This document shows positions 45,392 through 54,527 of a stretch of 64,000 nucleotides of DNA, in pieces. The position numbers and the translations under genes are program-made. Every line of letters begins with the position of its first letter. Position 1 is the first letter of the stretch. The notes under the pieces were generated by a model. The model made no database searches. It was not told the origin of the DNA and saw nothing but the letters and a program-made list of their open reading frames with translations. The stretch is from an uncultured Campylobacter sp. (GTDB lineage Bacteria > Campylobacterota > Campylobacteria > Campylobacterales > Campylobacteraceae): contig CAMCEN010000007.1 of NCBI GenBank assembly GCA_945873855.1, positions 36,205-100,204 on the forward strand, written 5' to 3'.

Positions 45392-45835
45392 GAATTTTGA
45401 AATTCTGTCATTGCGAGGCTTTGAAAAAGCCGAAGCAATCTCGTTCAAGACTTAATAAAAGGCTTAATAAATGAGATTGCTTCGCTTCGCTCGCAATGAC
45501 GAATTTTGGGGAATTTTAAAATTCCTAAGCAAAAATCTAGAAATTCTAGAATAAAAAGAATGAAATTCTAGAATTTCTAAATGCTAAAATTCTAGGAATT
45601 CTAGATTTTAAGAATTTCTACAAGGAATTCCAAATTGTAAGAATTCCTAAGCAAAATTCTAGGAATTCTAGATTGTAAGAATTCCTACAAGGAATTCTAG
45701 AATTCCCAGAATAAAAACTAAAATTCCTAGAATAAAATCTAGAATTCCTAAGATTTTAAAATACCCCCTAACCCCCAAAACTAGAATTCCCAAAAACTAG
45801 AATTCCTAGCTAAATTCTAAAATTCCCTAAGATTT
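45391..45835. repeat. Repeat-dense convergent gap between kdsB and selB
   Basis: The 435-base gap has no gene. It begins with a cruciform REP element (45407-45500). After that come about fifteen GAATTCTAGA-type copies, full, half and degenerate, one after another to the selB stop. A block with C5-TAA-C5 lies at 45764-45776. Confidence 0.9.
45407..45500. repeat. REP-like cruciform element of the GTCATTGCGAG type
   Basis: The terminal arms GTCATTGCGAG and CTCGCAATGAC pair perfectly. Inner arms CGAAGCAATCTC (45431-45442) and GAGATTGCTTCG (45473-45484) also pair, and a side hairpin GGCTTT/AAAGCC is present. The same sequence type is known from scattered copies in many unrelated bacterial phyla (from memory). 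Confidence 0.88.
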
Positions 45836-47653
45836 TAGCACTCTTTTGTTTTTTATTTTTTCTATTCTTTCATCGTTATCAAGGGCTTCTAAGTATGCTA
45901 TGGTGTATTTTCTGCTAAGATTTAAAAAGTCCTTTGCGTTGCTTACATCAGCGTAGCCATCGCGAGCGATTAGCTCAAAAAGACGCTTTTTTGCAAGATC
46001 AAGGTTTTTTGCACTGATGAAAAGATTATGCTCTAGCCTTACGACCACGCCTCTTGCGGTTAGCCTTTTTAGCGCATCATCGCCAGCCTTTCTATCACAC
46101 TCAAAAATATCATAGATATTATAAGGCGCAAGCGGAGCTAGCACGCCCCTTTCAATCTCCCTTAAAATACCTTCTTCTAAGCTTTCTTTAAGTTTGCTAA
46201 AATCAGCACCTTTTTTGAAATACAGACCATTTTCAAAATCTAGCTCGCTTTTCATCTCATCAATTGCTATCCCAGCAAGCATTTTGCTAGCCCAAGGTAG
46301 TTTTAGAGCCACTGATGAGGCTGAAAACATTGCTAGTTCGTTTTTTGAGATAATAAAGCGTATGAAGTCCTTTAAACTCTCTTTTGCGCTAGTATCATAG
46401 ACATTTAGCTCATCTTCATCTATGATAGCGTTTTTTAGCTCTTTTGCGATTTTTAAAGCACTGCTTGGCAAAATTCCAAAGCGCTGGGCCGCGCAAAGCA
46501 AGCCAAAGCCCTTTTCGTGCGTGTTTTTAAGCAGTTCAAACGCCCCCAAAAAATCATGCTCTAAAAGCATAGTAAGTAGCTCTATTTTTGCTCTTTTTTT
46601 CAGCGGTTCGCTAATAGGATTTAGCACCCTGCCCCCACCTAGCAAAGCCCCGCCACCAAGCAAAACAAAACGCTCATCAAAGCTAGCAAAAACCTCTTTA
46701 TCAAGCTTTAAGGTAATAAAATAACTCTCGTTTTTCTCGCCTTCTTTTTTGCTTGAAAGCACGCTTGCTTTAGCGTTTATGCTCTTTGTGCCTATACACA
46801 AACTTACTTCTGCGCCGTGCGTTATAGAGCCAAAAAACACACAATCAAGCTCTTTAAAGCCCCTAAAATTGCCCTTTTTACTGATAAAATCACCTTTTTT
46901 GATTTTATGGGCTAGGGGCGAGCTAATGTTTATAGCTACTCTTTGGGCGTTATTTGCCACGCTTACTGGCTTATCATGGACTTGCATAGAGCGGATGCCA
47001 AGCTCTACGCCTGCGTCGTAGTCATAGAGCTTCCCTCCAAGTTCTATACTAGAGCCAAGCAAGGTGCCAGTAGCCACTAGCCCTGCGCCTTTTATGTTAA
47101 AAAGCCTATCTATATAGTAGCGTGGTAAGCAAGAGTTTTGCGCATTTTCAATACGCAAAGCAAGCAAAAACTGCCTAAGCTCCTCAATGCCACTGCTATC
47201 AAAAATGCTAAGCTCAAAGCTTTTTAAAACATCAAAATCATATTTTTTTAGCTCTGCTAGGCTAGCAGATTTTGAGTGCGAGATCTGCTCTTTGCTTGCT
47301 ATATCGCACTTTGTGATACATAAAATTATTTTTTTTATGCCAAGGAATTCTAGAATTTTTATATGCTCCAAGCTCTGGGCTTTTAGCCCTTCTGTGCTGC
47401 TAACTACTAGCAAAGCCCCCTGCGCCCCAAAAGCTCCTGAAATCATCGTTTTAAGCAGATTTTCATGCCCTGGCACATCTATAAAGGCTATATTTGCGCC
47501 GTTTTTTTCTAAATGCGAAAAACTTAGATCTATAGTAATCCCACGGCGTTTTTCTTCATCTGTGCTATCGCCCTCAAAGCCATTTAGCGCCTTTATAAGA
47601 GCGGTTTTGCCATGGTCTATATGCCCAGCACTTGCTAACAAAATACTACTCAT
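45827..47653 (-). CDS. selB: Selenocysteine-specific elongation factor SelB
   Basis: SelB delivers Sec-tRNA to UGA codons that carry a SECIS element. From ATG 47653 the protein has 608 residues. The G domain shows AGHIDHGKTAL, DVPGHE and TKCD, followed by beta-barrel domains and C-terminal winged helices. A longer TTG start at 47665 is possible but has no clear support. It overlaps selA by eight bases. A local repeat is read as KILEFLG in the G domain. Confidence 0.94.
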   Translation of the reverse strand: MSSILLASAGHIDHGKTALIKALNGFEGDSTDEEKRRGITIDLSFSHLEKNGANIAFIDVPGHENLLKTMISGAFGAQGALLVVSSTEGLKAQSLEHIKILEFLGIKKIILCITKCDIASKEQISHSKSASLAELKKYDFDVLKSFELSIFDSSGIEELRQFLLALRIENAQNSCLPRYYIDRLFNIKGAGLVATGTLLGSSIELGGKLYDYDAGVELGIRSMQVHDKPVSVANNAQRVAINISSPLAHKIKKGDFISKKGNFRGFKELDCVFFGSITHGAEVSLCIGTKSINAKASVLSSKKEGEKNESYFITLKLDKEVFASFDERFVLLGGGALLGGGRVLNPISEPLKKRAKIELLTMLLEHDFLGAFELLKNTHEKGFGLLCAAQRFGILPSSALKIAKELKNAIIDEDELNVYDTSAKESLKDFIRFIISKNELAMFSASSVALKLPWASKMLAGIAIDEMKSELDFENGLYFKKGADFSKLKESLEEGILREIERGVLAPLAPYNIYDIFECDRKAGDDALKRLTARGVVVRLEHNLFISAKNLDLAKKRLFELIARDGYADVSNAKDFLNLSRKYTIAYLEALDNDERIEKIKNKRVLKS

Positions 47654-48986
47654 CTTGCCCACCAAAAATGCTATTTATAGCTGTAATCAAGGCACTCTCA
47701 TCACTAGGCAAAACAGAGCGTAAATCAAGCAAAAAACACTGATTTTCTATGCGGCCTATCACGCCTTTTTGGCGAAATTCACGCTCTAAGTTTTCTATTT
47801 TTTGCCCCTTTTTGGCTTTAAAGGCAAGTGCTACGCTTTGTATTTTTACATTTGGCAGGGTTCCACCACCACCAAAAGTCGCTGTATCAATGATGCTAGC
47901 TATATTTTTACAAGAATTATTTATGTGCTTTGCCACGCTTTTTAGCTCGCTAGTGCTGCGTGAGAGCAAAAAGACAGTGGGCACGCTATTATAGTCTTTA
48001 TCTAGATATGAGAGCACCGTGCTTGCTAGCAAGGCAAGAGTGATTTTATCGCTTCTTAGCATACGCAAAAGCTGATTTTTTCTAAGTTTTGCGATGAGTT
48101 CTTTTTTGCCTAGTATTATGCCAGCTTGGACTGAGCCAAAGAGCTTATCGCCGCTAAAACTTAGCAAATCCACGCCTGTTTTAATCAGCTTTTGGGGCGC
48201 AGGCTCAGAATTAAAGCATGCTAGGTTAGAGGCCGCACCACCGCCAAGGTCGTAGTAGCTGATGATACCACGCTCTCTTGCAAGACTAGCTATGTCTTCT
48301 AGGCTTGTATCTTGCTTAAAACCTACTATATCAAAGTTTGAGCGATGGACTTTTACTAGCATTTTTGTATTTTCGTCCAAAGCATTTTCATAGTCGCTTA
48401 GGCGAGTTTTGTTCGTGGTGCCAACCTCAGCTAAAATCGCTCCGCTTTCTTTCATCACCTCAGGCACTCTAAATCCACCGCCGATTTCTACTAGCTCACC
48501 ACGGCTAAGCACACACCTGCCACCTTTGCCAAAGGTATTTAGCACTAAAAACACAGCCGAAGCGTTATTATTTACAACTAGCGCATCCTCGCAGCCAAAA
48601 AGCGTGCTTAGCAAATATCCAGTGTAGTCATAGCGGTTGCCACGGCTGCCACTTTCAAGGTCGTATTCTAAATTTGAGTAAGAACAAGCAATTTGCTTAG
48701 CTCTTTGCCAGGATTTTTCATCTATTACGCTACGGCCTAGATTTGTGTGCATTACGATACCAGTTGCGTTTATTAGCGGTTTTAGGGCTTTTTTTTCAAA
48801 GTCTTTGTAGTTTTTGTTTATTTGGGCGTAGATTTTTTCTTCGTTTATTTCTTCATCTTTTAAATTTGAGCGAATAGAGTTTAAAAGCTCTCTTGAAATC
48901 CTAGCTAAAATGCCTTTATTATAATCTTTAAAAAGCTTATGATTTAATATTTTATCAATTTGTGGCAAAGTACGCAAGTTTTGCAT
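47646..48986 (-). CDS. selA: L-seryl-tRNA(Sec) selenium transferase
   Basis: SelA converts Ser-tRNA-Sec to Sec-tRNA-Sec. The 446-residue PLP enzyme has INATGIVMHTNLGRS, VVNNNASAVFLVLN, YYDLGGGA and the PLP lysine in SFSGDKLFGS (Lys281). It is divergent from the polyferredoxin gene. selA-selB here implies that the organism makes selenoproteins, most likely formate dehydrogenase. Confidence 0.95.
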   Translation of the reverse strand: MQNLRTLPQIDKILNHKLFKDYNKGILARISRELLNSIRSNLKDEEINEEKIYAQINKNYKDFEKKALKPLINATGIVMHTNLGRSVIDEKSWQRAKQIACSYSNLEYDLESGSRGNRYDYTGYLLSTLFGCEDALVVNNNASAVFLVLNTFGKGGRCVLSRGELVEIGGGFRVPEVMKESGAILAEVGTTNKTRLSDYENALDENTKMLVKVHRSNFDIVGFKQDTSLEDIASLARERGIISYYDLGGGAASNLACFNSEPAPQKLIKTGVDLLSFSGDKLFGSVQAGIILGKKELIAKLRKNQLLRMLRSDKITLALLASTVLSYLDKDYNSVPTVFLLSRSTSELKSVAKHINNSCKNIASIIDTATFGGGGTLPNVKIQSVALAFKAKKGQKIENLEREFRQKGVIGRIENQCFLLDLRSVLPSDESALITAINSIFGGQDE

Positions 48987-49083
48987 AACAACTCCAAGTA
49001 AAGTGGTTTTTACTAATTATAGCTTTTTTAAAGGCAATTTTTGTATAATTTTGCTATTTTTTTAAAGCTTAAAAGGATACAAA

Positions 49084-50730
49084 ATGAAAGAATTTGCCTA
49101 TTTTGGCAAGCCAGCTTTGCCTCTTGGCGATGAAATAGAGTGTGAGGCAAAGCATGAAAACTACTACCTCATAGCAAATAAACCTGCACCAAACACCCAA
49201 ATACACGCAAGAGAGATTGATTATTACCTTGAAAGTAGCGATGAGGACGCATTAGAAGTTAGCAAAAATGTTAGCATTTTATACGAGGCAAGAGCCTTAG
49301 CCTTTGATGGTTCTAAGTTTGAAAAATACAGCAAAACAGTGGGTAAAAGGGTGCTTTTTATAGGCACTAACCCTGATATGAGCCTTAAAGCAAGTTTAGA
49401 AAAGCTAGATTTTAAGGTTATTTGCTTGGATGAGATTAAATTTATTTATGGCTGCGCGGGCGAGCTTTGCGCTATAATAGAACAAGGCTTAGAACAAGCT
49501 GAAGTTGAGTGCGATTTTGCCGTGTTTTTTGGCGGATGCGAAAGCTGGGCTACTAGACAAAGCGGCTGTTTTGATGCTAGTGCCATAAGTGCGAAGGAAA
49601 TTCTAGAATTCCTTAGCTCTCATACTCCAAATTACACTTATCAAAACTACATTTTTTGCCAAAATGATGCCTGTTTATACCATCACAAGCGTGGAGATGT
49701 TTGTTCAAAATGTGTAGAGCTTTGTCCTACGGTGGCGATTTTAAAAAACGAGGATGAAAAAGAACTAGTTTTTAGCCCCATTGACTGCATTGCTTGTGGG
49801 CGTTGTGTTTCAATCTGTCCTAGCGGGGCGATAGATAATGCAGTGATTACTAGAACTAGCTTTGAAGCTCTTGGCAGGCTCTTTAAATCTAGAATTCCCA
49901 TAATAGCAAAAGATGGTTTTTTACCCAAAGTGCGCTTTAAAAACTCGGTTTTGCCGCTAGTGCTGCCAAGCGATGGAATTTTAGATTTTAATAATATTTT
50001 AAGCTTAGTTTTAGGCTGCGGCGGAGAGATTTTTATATTTTTACCAAATATGCCTAAGGCTAGCAAAGAGGCAATCGCTTTGGCAAATGAGATTTTTAAA
50101 GCTAGATTTGGCTATGAGCTTGTGCGTGTTTTTGATGATGAAATAAGCTTACAAGAAGCTATTAGCAAGGCTAGATATAAAAATATAGGCGAGTTTGAAC
50201 TAGGAGTTTATCCTAACAAAGCTAGTGCTATCTCAGCCAAGCTTGCTCTTATCGCTGGTCCTTTGGACTTAGGCGAGTTTAGCACCTATGAGAGCACGGC
50301 GCACGGCAAAATCAGCGTGGATGAGAGTAAATGCACGCTTTGTGCCTCTTGTGCTGGGGCCTGCCCAACATCAGCTCTTATCACTGATAGCGCAAATAAC
50401 GCTCTGTGCTTTAATGAAAGCCTTTGTATAGGTTGTGGATATTGCGTGATTAGCTGCGCTGAGAGTGAGACGATTAGCCTTACAAAGGGCAAAATGCATA
50501 TAAACACAGAGTTTTTTAAGCCAAAAGAACTAGCCAAAGACGAGCTATTTGCTTGCGTAGAGTGTGGCAAGGAGTTTGCTACCAAAAAAGCAGTAGAAAA
50601 AATCGCTAGCATACTAACACCAGCATTTAGTGGCGATGAGAAAAAGCTTCGCACGCTATATTGCTGTGCTGAGTGTAAAGCAAAGCTAATGATATTATCT
50701 CAAAGCGATGAGGGAGTGCTAGATGTTTGA
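49084..50730 (+). CDS. Polyferredoxin-like 4Fe-4S protein
   Basis: The 548-residue cytoplasmic protein has four ferredoxin-like Cys clusters: CSKCVELCP (207-215), CIACGRCVSICP (235-246), CTLCASCAGACP and CIGCGYCVISCAE (about 418-462). It ends with a Cys-rich CVECGKEF...CCAECK knuckle. In C. jejuni a related gene sits next to selA and the formate dehydrogenase genes (recalled), so a role in electron flow or assembly for formate dehydrogenase is likely. It overlaps the TorD-like gene by eight bases. Confidence 0.88.
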   Translation: MKEFAYFGKPALPLGDEIECEAKHENYYLIANKPAPNTQIHAREIDYYLESSDEDALEVSKNVSILYEARALAFDGSKFEKYSKTVGKRVLFIGTNPDMSLKASLEKLDFKVICLDEIKFIYGCAGELCAIIEQGLEQAEVECDFAVFFGGCESWATRQSGCFDASAISAKEILEFLSSHTPNYTYQNYIFCQNDACLYHHKRGDVCSKCVELCPTVAILKNEDEKELVFSPIDCIACGRCVSICPSGAIDNAVITRTSFEALGRLFKSRIPIIAKDGFLPKVRFKNSVLPLVLPSDGILDFNNILSLVLGCGGEIFIFLPNMPKASKEAIALANEIFKARFGYELVRVFDDEISLQEAISKARYKNIGEFELGVYPNKASAISAKLALIAGPLDLGEFSTYESTAHGKISVDESKCTLCASCAGACPTSALITDSANNALCFNESLCIGCGYCVISCAESETISLTKGKMHINTEFFKPKELAKDELFACVECGKEFATKKAVEKIASILTPAFSGDEKKLRTLYCCAECKAKLMILSQSDEGVLDV

Positions 50731-51418
50731 TAATGATGTTTTAAGGGCTAGGGCTAGATTTTATGAGTTTTTTTCTTATGCGTTTTTTTATGATGAAAAG
50801 GGCAAGGGCTTTGTAAACTGGCAAGCGCAAGCGAAGTTTTTTAGCCAAAATGAGCTAGGCTGTGATTTTGAGCCTATTTTAAAGGCTGATTTTACTAGCT
50901 TTAAAGCTGAGCAAAATGCTGTGCTTTTTGATTTAAGCTACGCAAATGTGCCTTTAAATGCGTCGTTTTATGACGAGGGCAGAGATAATGGTAAAAAAAG
51001 AGTAGAAGCAATAGCCGTGCTAAAAAACTCAAATTTGCGCAGAAATATTGAAAAATGCTCTGAGAGCGAGGATTTTATCGGCTTTTTGTTTTTGATGATG
51101 AAAGAGTTTTTAGAAGGGCAAATAAAAGGGCAGGAAAATGCCAGTCAAAACGCAAAAGATACCTTTGAATACCTAATAAATCCTTGTATAGACGAGCTTT
51201 GCGAGCTTTTGGGCTCTCATGAAGACAGCTGTATTTTTAAGGCTTTATCGCAGATTATAGCTTGGTTTGTGAATTTAGAGCGTGCTTATTATGCGATAAA
51301 TGCACCACAAAAGGCGCAAATCAGCGTGGCAAAAGAGGCTATGAATATGCGTCCGCACTCAAGCAAGATGCCAACAGCAAAATCAAAGCTAAACTGGGAT
51401 GAATTTACTAGTTTGTAG
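50723..51418 (+). CDS. TorD/DmsD-type redox enzyme maturation chaperone
   Basis: The 231-residue all-helical protein has the TorD pattern: RARARFYEFFSYAFFY at the N-terminus, then LFDLSYANVPLNASFYDEGRDNGKKR, which corresponds to the Y-x-x-x-F...P-x-x-S-x-Y-x-E-G region. Such chaperones load molybdenum or tungsten cofactor enzymes. Its coupling to the Fe-S gene and closeness to selAB point to selenoprotein formate dehydrogenase, which is outside the window. Confidence 0.85.
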   Translation: MFDNDVLRARARFYEFFSYAFFYDEKGKGFVNWQAQAKFFSQNELGCDFEPILKADFTSFKAEQNAVLFDLSYANVPLNASFYDEGRDNGKKRVEAIAVLKNSNLRRNIEKCSESEDFIGFLFLMMKEFLEGQIKGQENASQNAKDTFEYLINPCIDELCELLGSHEDSCIFKALSQIIAWFVNLERAYYAINAPQKAQISVAKEAMNMRPHSSKMPTAKSKLNWDEFTSL

Positions 51419-51452
51419 GGAATTCTAGGGAATTCTAAATTCCCTAGAATTT
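51416..51452. repeat. GGGAATTCTA repeats in a convergent gap
   Basis: Two direct GGGAATTCTA copies and an inverted TTCCCTAGAATT form a hairpin between the stop of the TorD-like gene and the stop of the small membrane protein. Confidence 0.88.
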
Positions 51453-51455
51453 AAA

Positions 51456-51557
51456 TTATGCCATATTTGCACCAGTATTATCGCTGCTTTGCCCTGCGTA
51501 TATTACCATAGCTATTAGCAAGGCTATTACTGATAGCAGTATTATCATTGCGCTCAT
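51456..51557 (-). CDS. 33-residue membrane peptide, coupled to upstream small gene
   Basis: This small frame starts MSAMIILLSV and has one membrane helix of about 17 residues (IILLSVIALLIAMVIYA) and a polar tail. Its ATG overlaps the stop of the 76-residue gene (TAATG), and GGGAG lies nine bases upstream, so translational coupling is likely. I do not recognise a family. Real expression is inferred from the arrangement. Confidence 0.6.
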   Translation of the reverse strand: MSAMIILLSVIALLIAMVIYAGQSSDNTGANMA

Positions 51558-51787
51558 TATTTTAATCTCCCTATTTCTTTTGCGGTTTTGTTTATGTGAT
51601 ACTGAGCTATAGCTATGCCTACTGCTATAGCGACTAAAGCTATAATCCCAGTAATACGAAGCATCGCATCTAAACTTTCATAGCTTACAAACAGCCAGCC
51701 AGTAACCCCTAGAAGTCCAGCCAAAAGAGCGTTTAAATAATTTTGTATATTATTTGCTTTTATATTTAGTTCATCTTTTTTACTCAT
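51557..51787 (-). CDS. Small two-helix membrane protein, unknown
   Basis: The 76-residue protein has a polar N-terminus (KKDELNIKANNIQNY), two membrane helices (ALLAGLLGVTGWLFVSY and ITGIIALVAIAVGIAIAQY) and a basic tail. It looks like other small Campylobacter membrane proteins of unknown role. It is immediately followed by the 33-residue frame. Confidence 0.7.
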   Translation of the reverse strand: MSKKDELNIKANNIQNYLNALLAGLLGVTGWLFVSYESLDAMLRITGIIALVAIAVGIAIAQYHINKTAKEIGRLK

Positions 51788-51842
51788 GGCGCAATTATAG
51801 CAGATTTTTAAGCAATTTTTAGATTCTAGTGCTTAAAAAATA

Positions 51843-51900
51843 CCCCCTAACCCCCAAAAAAGACTAGAAAAATTCGCTAGGGAATTCTAGAATTCCCTAG
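51843..51900. repeat. C5-TAA-C5 motif and GGAATTCTAGAATTCC palindrome
   Basis: CCCCCTAACCCCC (51843-51855) is followed by an extended palindrome CTAGGGAATTCTAGAATTCCCTAG near 51875. Both lie upstream of the NSS transporter gene, on the promoter side of two divergent genes. Confidence 0.85.
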
Positions 51901-51939
51901 ATTTTATGCTAAAATTGCGCATTTATTAAAGGATAATTT

Positions 51940-53316
51940 ATGAATAGACAAAGTTGGAGTTCACAATTTACCTATATTTTGGCAGTGGCTGGGGCTACTG
52001 TGGGCTTTGGTGCTACTTGGCGTTTTCCTTATTTAGTGGGGCAAAATGGCGGTGGAGCGTATGTGCTAGTATTTATCATCGCTATGATTGTAATTGGCGT
52101 GCCTATGCTACTTGTTGAAAACGCTATTGGTCGCAGGGCGCATACAAACGCAATTGATGCTTTTGGCGGCGAAGTAAATGGCAAAAAAATCTCAAAGCTT
52201 TGGCGCATTGTAGGATATAGCGGTATTGTCGGTGCTTTTGGCATTATGGCTTATTATATGGTTATTGGCGGCTGGGTGATTGACTATATTTATAGCATTA
52301 TTTCAGGCACTCTTAGCCTTGGGGGAGGCGTGCTAAGTGCTGATGTTACGGCTAGTTTTTATGAAGAGCAAATAAACGGCTCGCCTATTGCTATTAGCAT
52401 TATGACGCTGATTTTTGTGCTTATAAATTATATTATTTTAACAAGTGGGGCTATAAAGGGCTTGGAGCTAGCTGCTAAGTATCTTATGCCGCTACTTTTT
52501 TTGCTTATGCTTGGTATGGTGGCAAGAAATCTTAGCTTAGATGGCGCATTGCAGGGTATAAAATACTATCTTACGCCTGATTTTAGCAAGATTAGCTCAG
52601 GGCTATTTATAGATGTGCTAGGACAGGTGTTTTTTGCGCTTAGTCTTGGTTTTGCTACTATTCTTACGCTCTCAAGCTTTGTGAAAAAAGATGAAAGCCT
52701 AGTTCGCACTTCGGTTTTTACAGGCGTGCTAAACACGCTAATTGCCGTGGTGGCTGGATTTATGATATTTCCATCGCTTTTTACCTTTGGTATAGAGCCA
52801 AATGCTGGGCCAAATCTAGTTTTTAAAAGCCTACCGATAGTATTTTCTAGTATGACTGGCGGGACGATTTTTGCGCTTATGTTTTTTGCGCTTTTGCTTT
52901 TTGCAGCACTTACTACTTCGCTGCCTATTTATGAGGCTATAATAACAGCCTTAGAAGAAAAAACAAAGCTTAAAAGGCAAAGCTGTATTTTGCTAACTCT
53001 TGGCGTGATTTTTGTGCTTGGCAACATCCCTTGTGCGCTCTCATCAAATGTGCTAGCTGATGTTAGGGTATTTGGCATGAGTATTTTTGATGCTTTTGAT
53101 AATATTTCAGCAAATATTTTCTTTGTGCTAACTTCACTATTTTCAGCCCTTTTTGTAGGCTGGGTTTTGGGTGATGAGGCAAAAAAAGAGGTGCTAAGGG
53201 GCAGCGAAAAATACGCTAAGATAGTGGATTTTTGGTTTATTTATGTTAAGTTTATCGTGCCTTTTGTTATACTTGTGGTTTTTATTAGTAGTTTTTATAA
53301 AAGTTTTATAGGATAG
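51940..53316 (+). CDS. Sodium-dependent transporter, NSS/SNF family
   Basis: The 458-residue protein has about twelve membrane helices and the N-terminal NSS signature WSSQFTYILAVAGATVGFGATWRFPYLVGQNGGGAYV, with the sodium-site residues of helix 1. NSS proteins import amino acids or related amines with Na+. The substrate cannot be read from sequence. It begins an operon with the M48 protease and prmC. Confidence 0.93.
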   Translation: MNRQSWSSQFTYILAVAGATVGFGATWRFPYLVGQNGGGAYVLVFIIAMIVIGVPMLLVENAIGRRAHTNAIDAFGGEVNGKKISKLWRIVGYSGIVGAFGIMAYYMVIGGWVIDYIYSIISGTLSLGGGVLSADVTASFYEEQINGSPIAISIMTLIFVLINYIILTSGAIKGLELAAKYLMPLLFLLMLGMVARNLSLDGALQGIKYYLTPDFSKISSGLFIDVLGQVFFALSLGFATILTLSSFVKKDESLVRTSVFTGVLNTLIAVVAGFMIFPSLFTFGIEPNAGPNLVFKSLPIVFSSMTGGTIFALMFFALLLFAALTTSLPIYEAIITALEEKTKLKRQSCILLTLGVIFVLGNIPCALSSNVLADVRVFGMSIFDAFDNISANIFFVLTSLFSALFVGWVLGDEAKKEVLRGSEKYAKIVDFWFIYVKFIVPFVILVVFISSFYKSFIG

Positions 53317-53318
53317 AA

Positions 53319-54527
53319 ATGTTAGAGATTTTAGTAGGAATTTATGCCATTTATACGCTCTTAGAGCTAGTTTTACACGGACTTGAGCTTGGTTTTGTAA
53401 AAAAGCGTATGAGCGGGGAGGCTGTGATTTTAAGCAAACAGCAGTTTATAGCTAGCGCAAATGCTAGCATAGCAAAGCTAAAATTTAAGCTTTTTTCGCT
53501 TTGTTATGCTTTTTTTGTGCTTATTTTTTGGCTATTTTGGGGACTTGGGGCATTAAGACAGCTTCTTGAAGTCAGTGTTGATTTGAGTGGAATTTTAGCG
53601 CAAATGCTTTATTTTTCGCTATTTTTAGTTGTCTCAGAGCTGCTGTCATTGCCGCTTGAAATATACGAAAAGTTCGTGCTAGATAAAAAACTAGGATTTA
53701 GCAACATAAAAGCCCCGCTTTTTATTAGCGATTTTATAAAAAAACTTGTGCTTGTGGCTATTTTTGCTGCGCTTGGAGCTGGGCTTTTTATGCTTTGTTA
53801 TGATTTTCTTGGGCCATTTTGGTGGCTATGGGCGTGGGCTTTGGCCTTTGGGATAATCTTGCTTGTAAATTTCATTTATCCTACGATAATTGCGCCTATT
53901 TTTAACAAAACTAAACCATTAGAAAATAACGAGCTAAAAGCTAGCATTGAGAGCTTGCTAGATTCTTGTGGGTTTAAAAGCAGTGGTGTTTTTGTTATGG
54001 ATGCTAGCAAGCGTGATAACCGCTTAAATGCATATTTTGGCGGACTTGGGGCCTCGAAGCGAGTTGTGCTTTTTGATACGCTAATTAGCAAATTAAGCCA
54101 AGCTGAGATAATCGCTGTTCTAGCTCACGAACTAGGGCATTTTAAGCACAAAGATATTATTAAAAACATAGTTTTTATGGGCGTTATGCTTTTTGTGTTT
54201 TTTGGGATTTTGGGGGCATTAAATGCTAGTGTGTATGGCGTCCTTGGCATTGGTTCTAGCTCTCTTGCATTGCTTGTGTTTTTCATGCTTTTCTCGCCTG
54301 TGCTGGGGGCTATTTTTATGCCTGTGATGAGTGCATTTTCGCGCTCACATGAGTTTGGGGCTGATAGCTTTGCTGCAAAAAACTCAGCCAAAGCCGATAT
54401 AATAAACGCTCTAAAAAAGCTAGGCAGTGAAAACAAAGCCTTTCCGCTCTCTCATCCACTATACAGCGCTATTTATCACAGCCACCCAAGCCTTAAAGAG
54501 AGGATAAGCGCACTTGAAAATCTCTGA
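53319..54527 (+). CDS. M48 family membrane metalloprotease, Ste24-like
   Basis: The 402-residue protein has several membrane helices and the zinc motif VLAHELGHFKHKD (about 268-280), with the third ligand in RSHEFGADSFAA. The N-terminal FVLDKKLGFSN segment is shared with CAAX prenyl protease 1 homologues. Bacterial members probably act in membrane protein quality control. The gene overlaps prmC by 14 bases. Confidence 0.92.
   Translation: MLEILVGIYAIYTLLELVLHGLELGFVKKRMSGEAVILSKQQFIASANASIAKLKFKLFSLCYAFFVLIFWLFWGLGALRQLLEVSVDLSGILAQMLYFSLFLVVSELLSLPLEIYEKFVLDKKLGFSNIKAPLFISDFIKKLVLVAIFAALGAGLFMLCYDFLGPFWWLWAWALAFGIILLVNFIYPTIIAPIFNKTKPLENNELKASIESLLDSCGFKSSGVFVMDASKRDNRLNAYFGGLGASKRVVLFDTLISKLSQAEIIAVLAHELGHFKHKDIIKNIVFMGVMLFVFFGILGALNASVYGVLGIGSSSLALLVFFMLFSPVLGAIFMPVMSAFSRSHEFGADSFAAKNSAKADIINALKKLGSENKAFPLSHPLYSAIYHSHPSLKERISALENL

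Noticed and set aside
47187..47723. 178-codon plus-strand frame
   Set aside because: It lies opposite the selB G domain and the selA end, both well supported.
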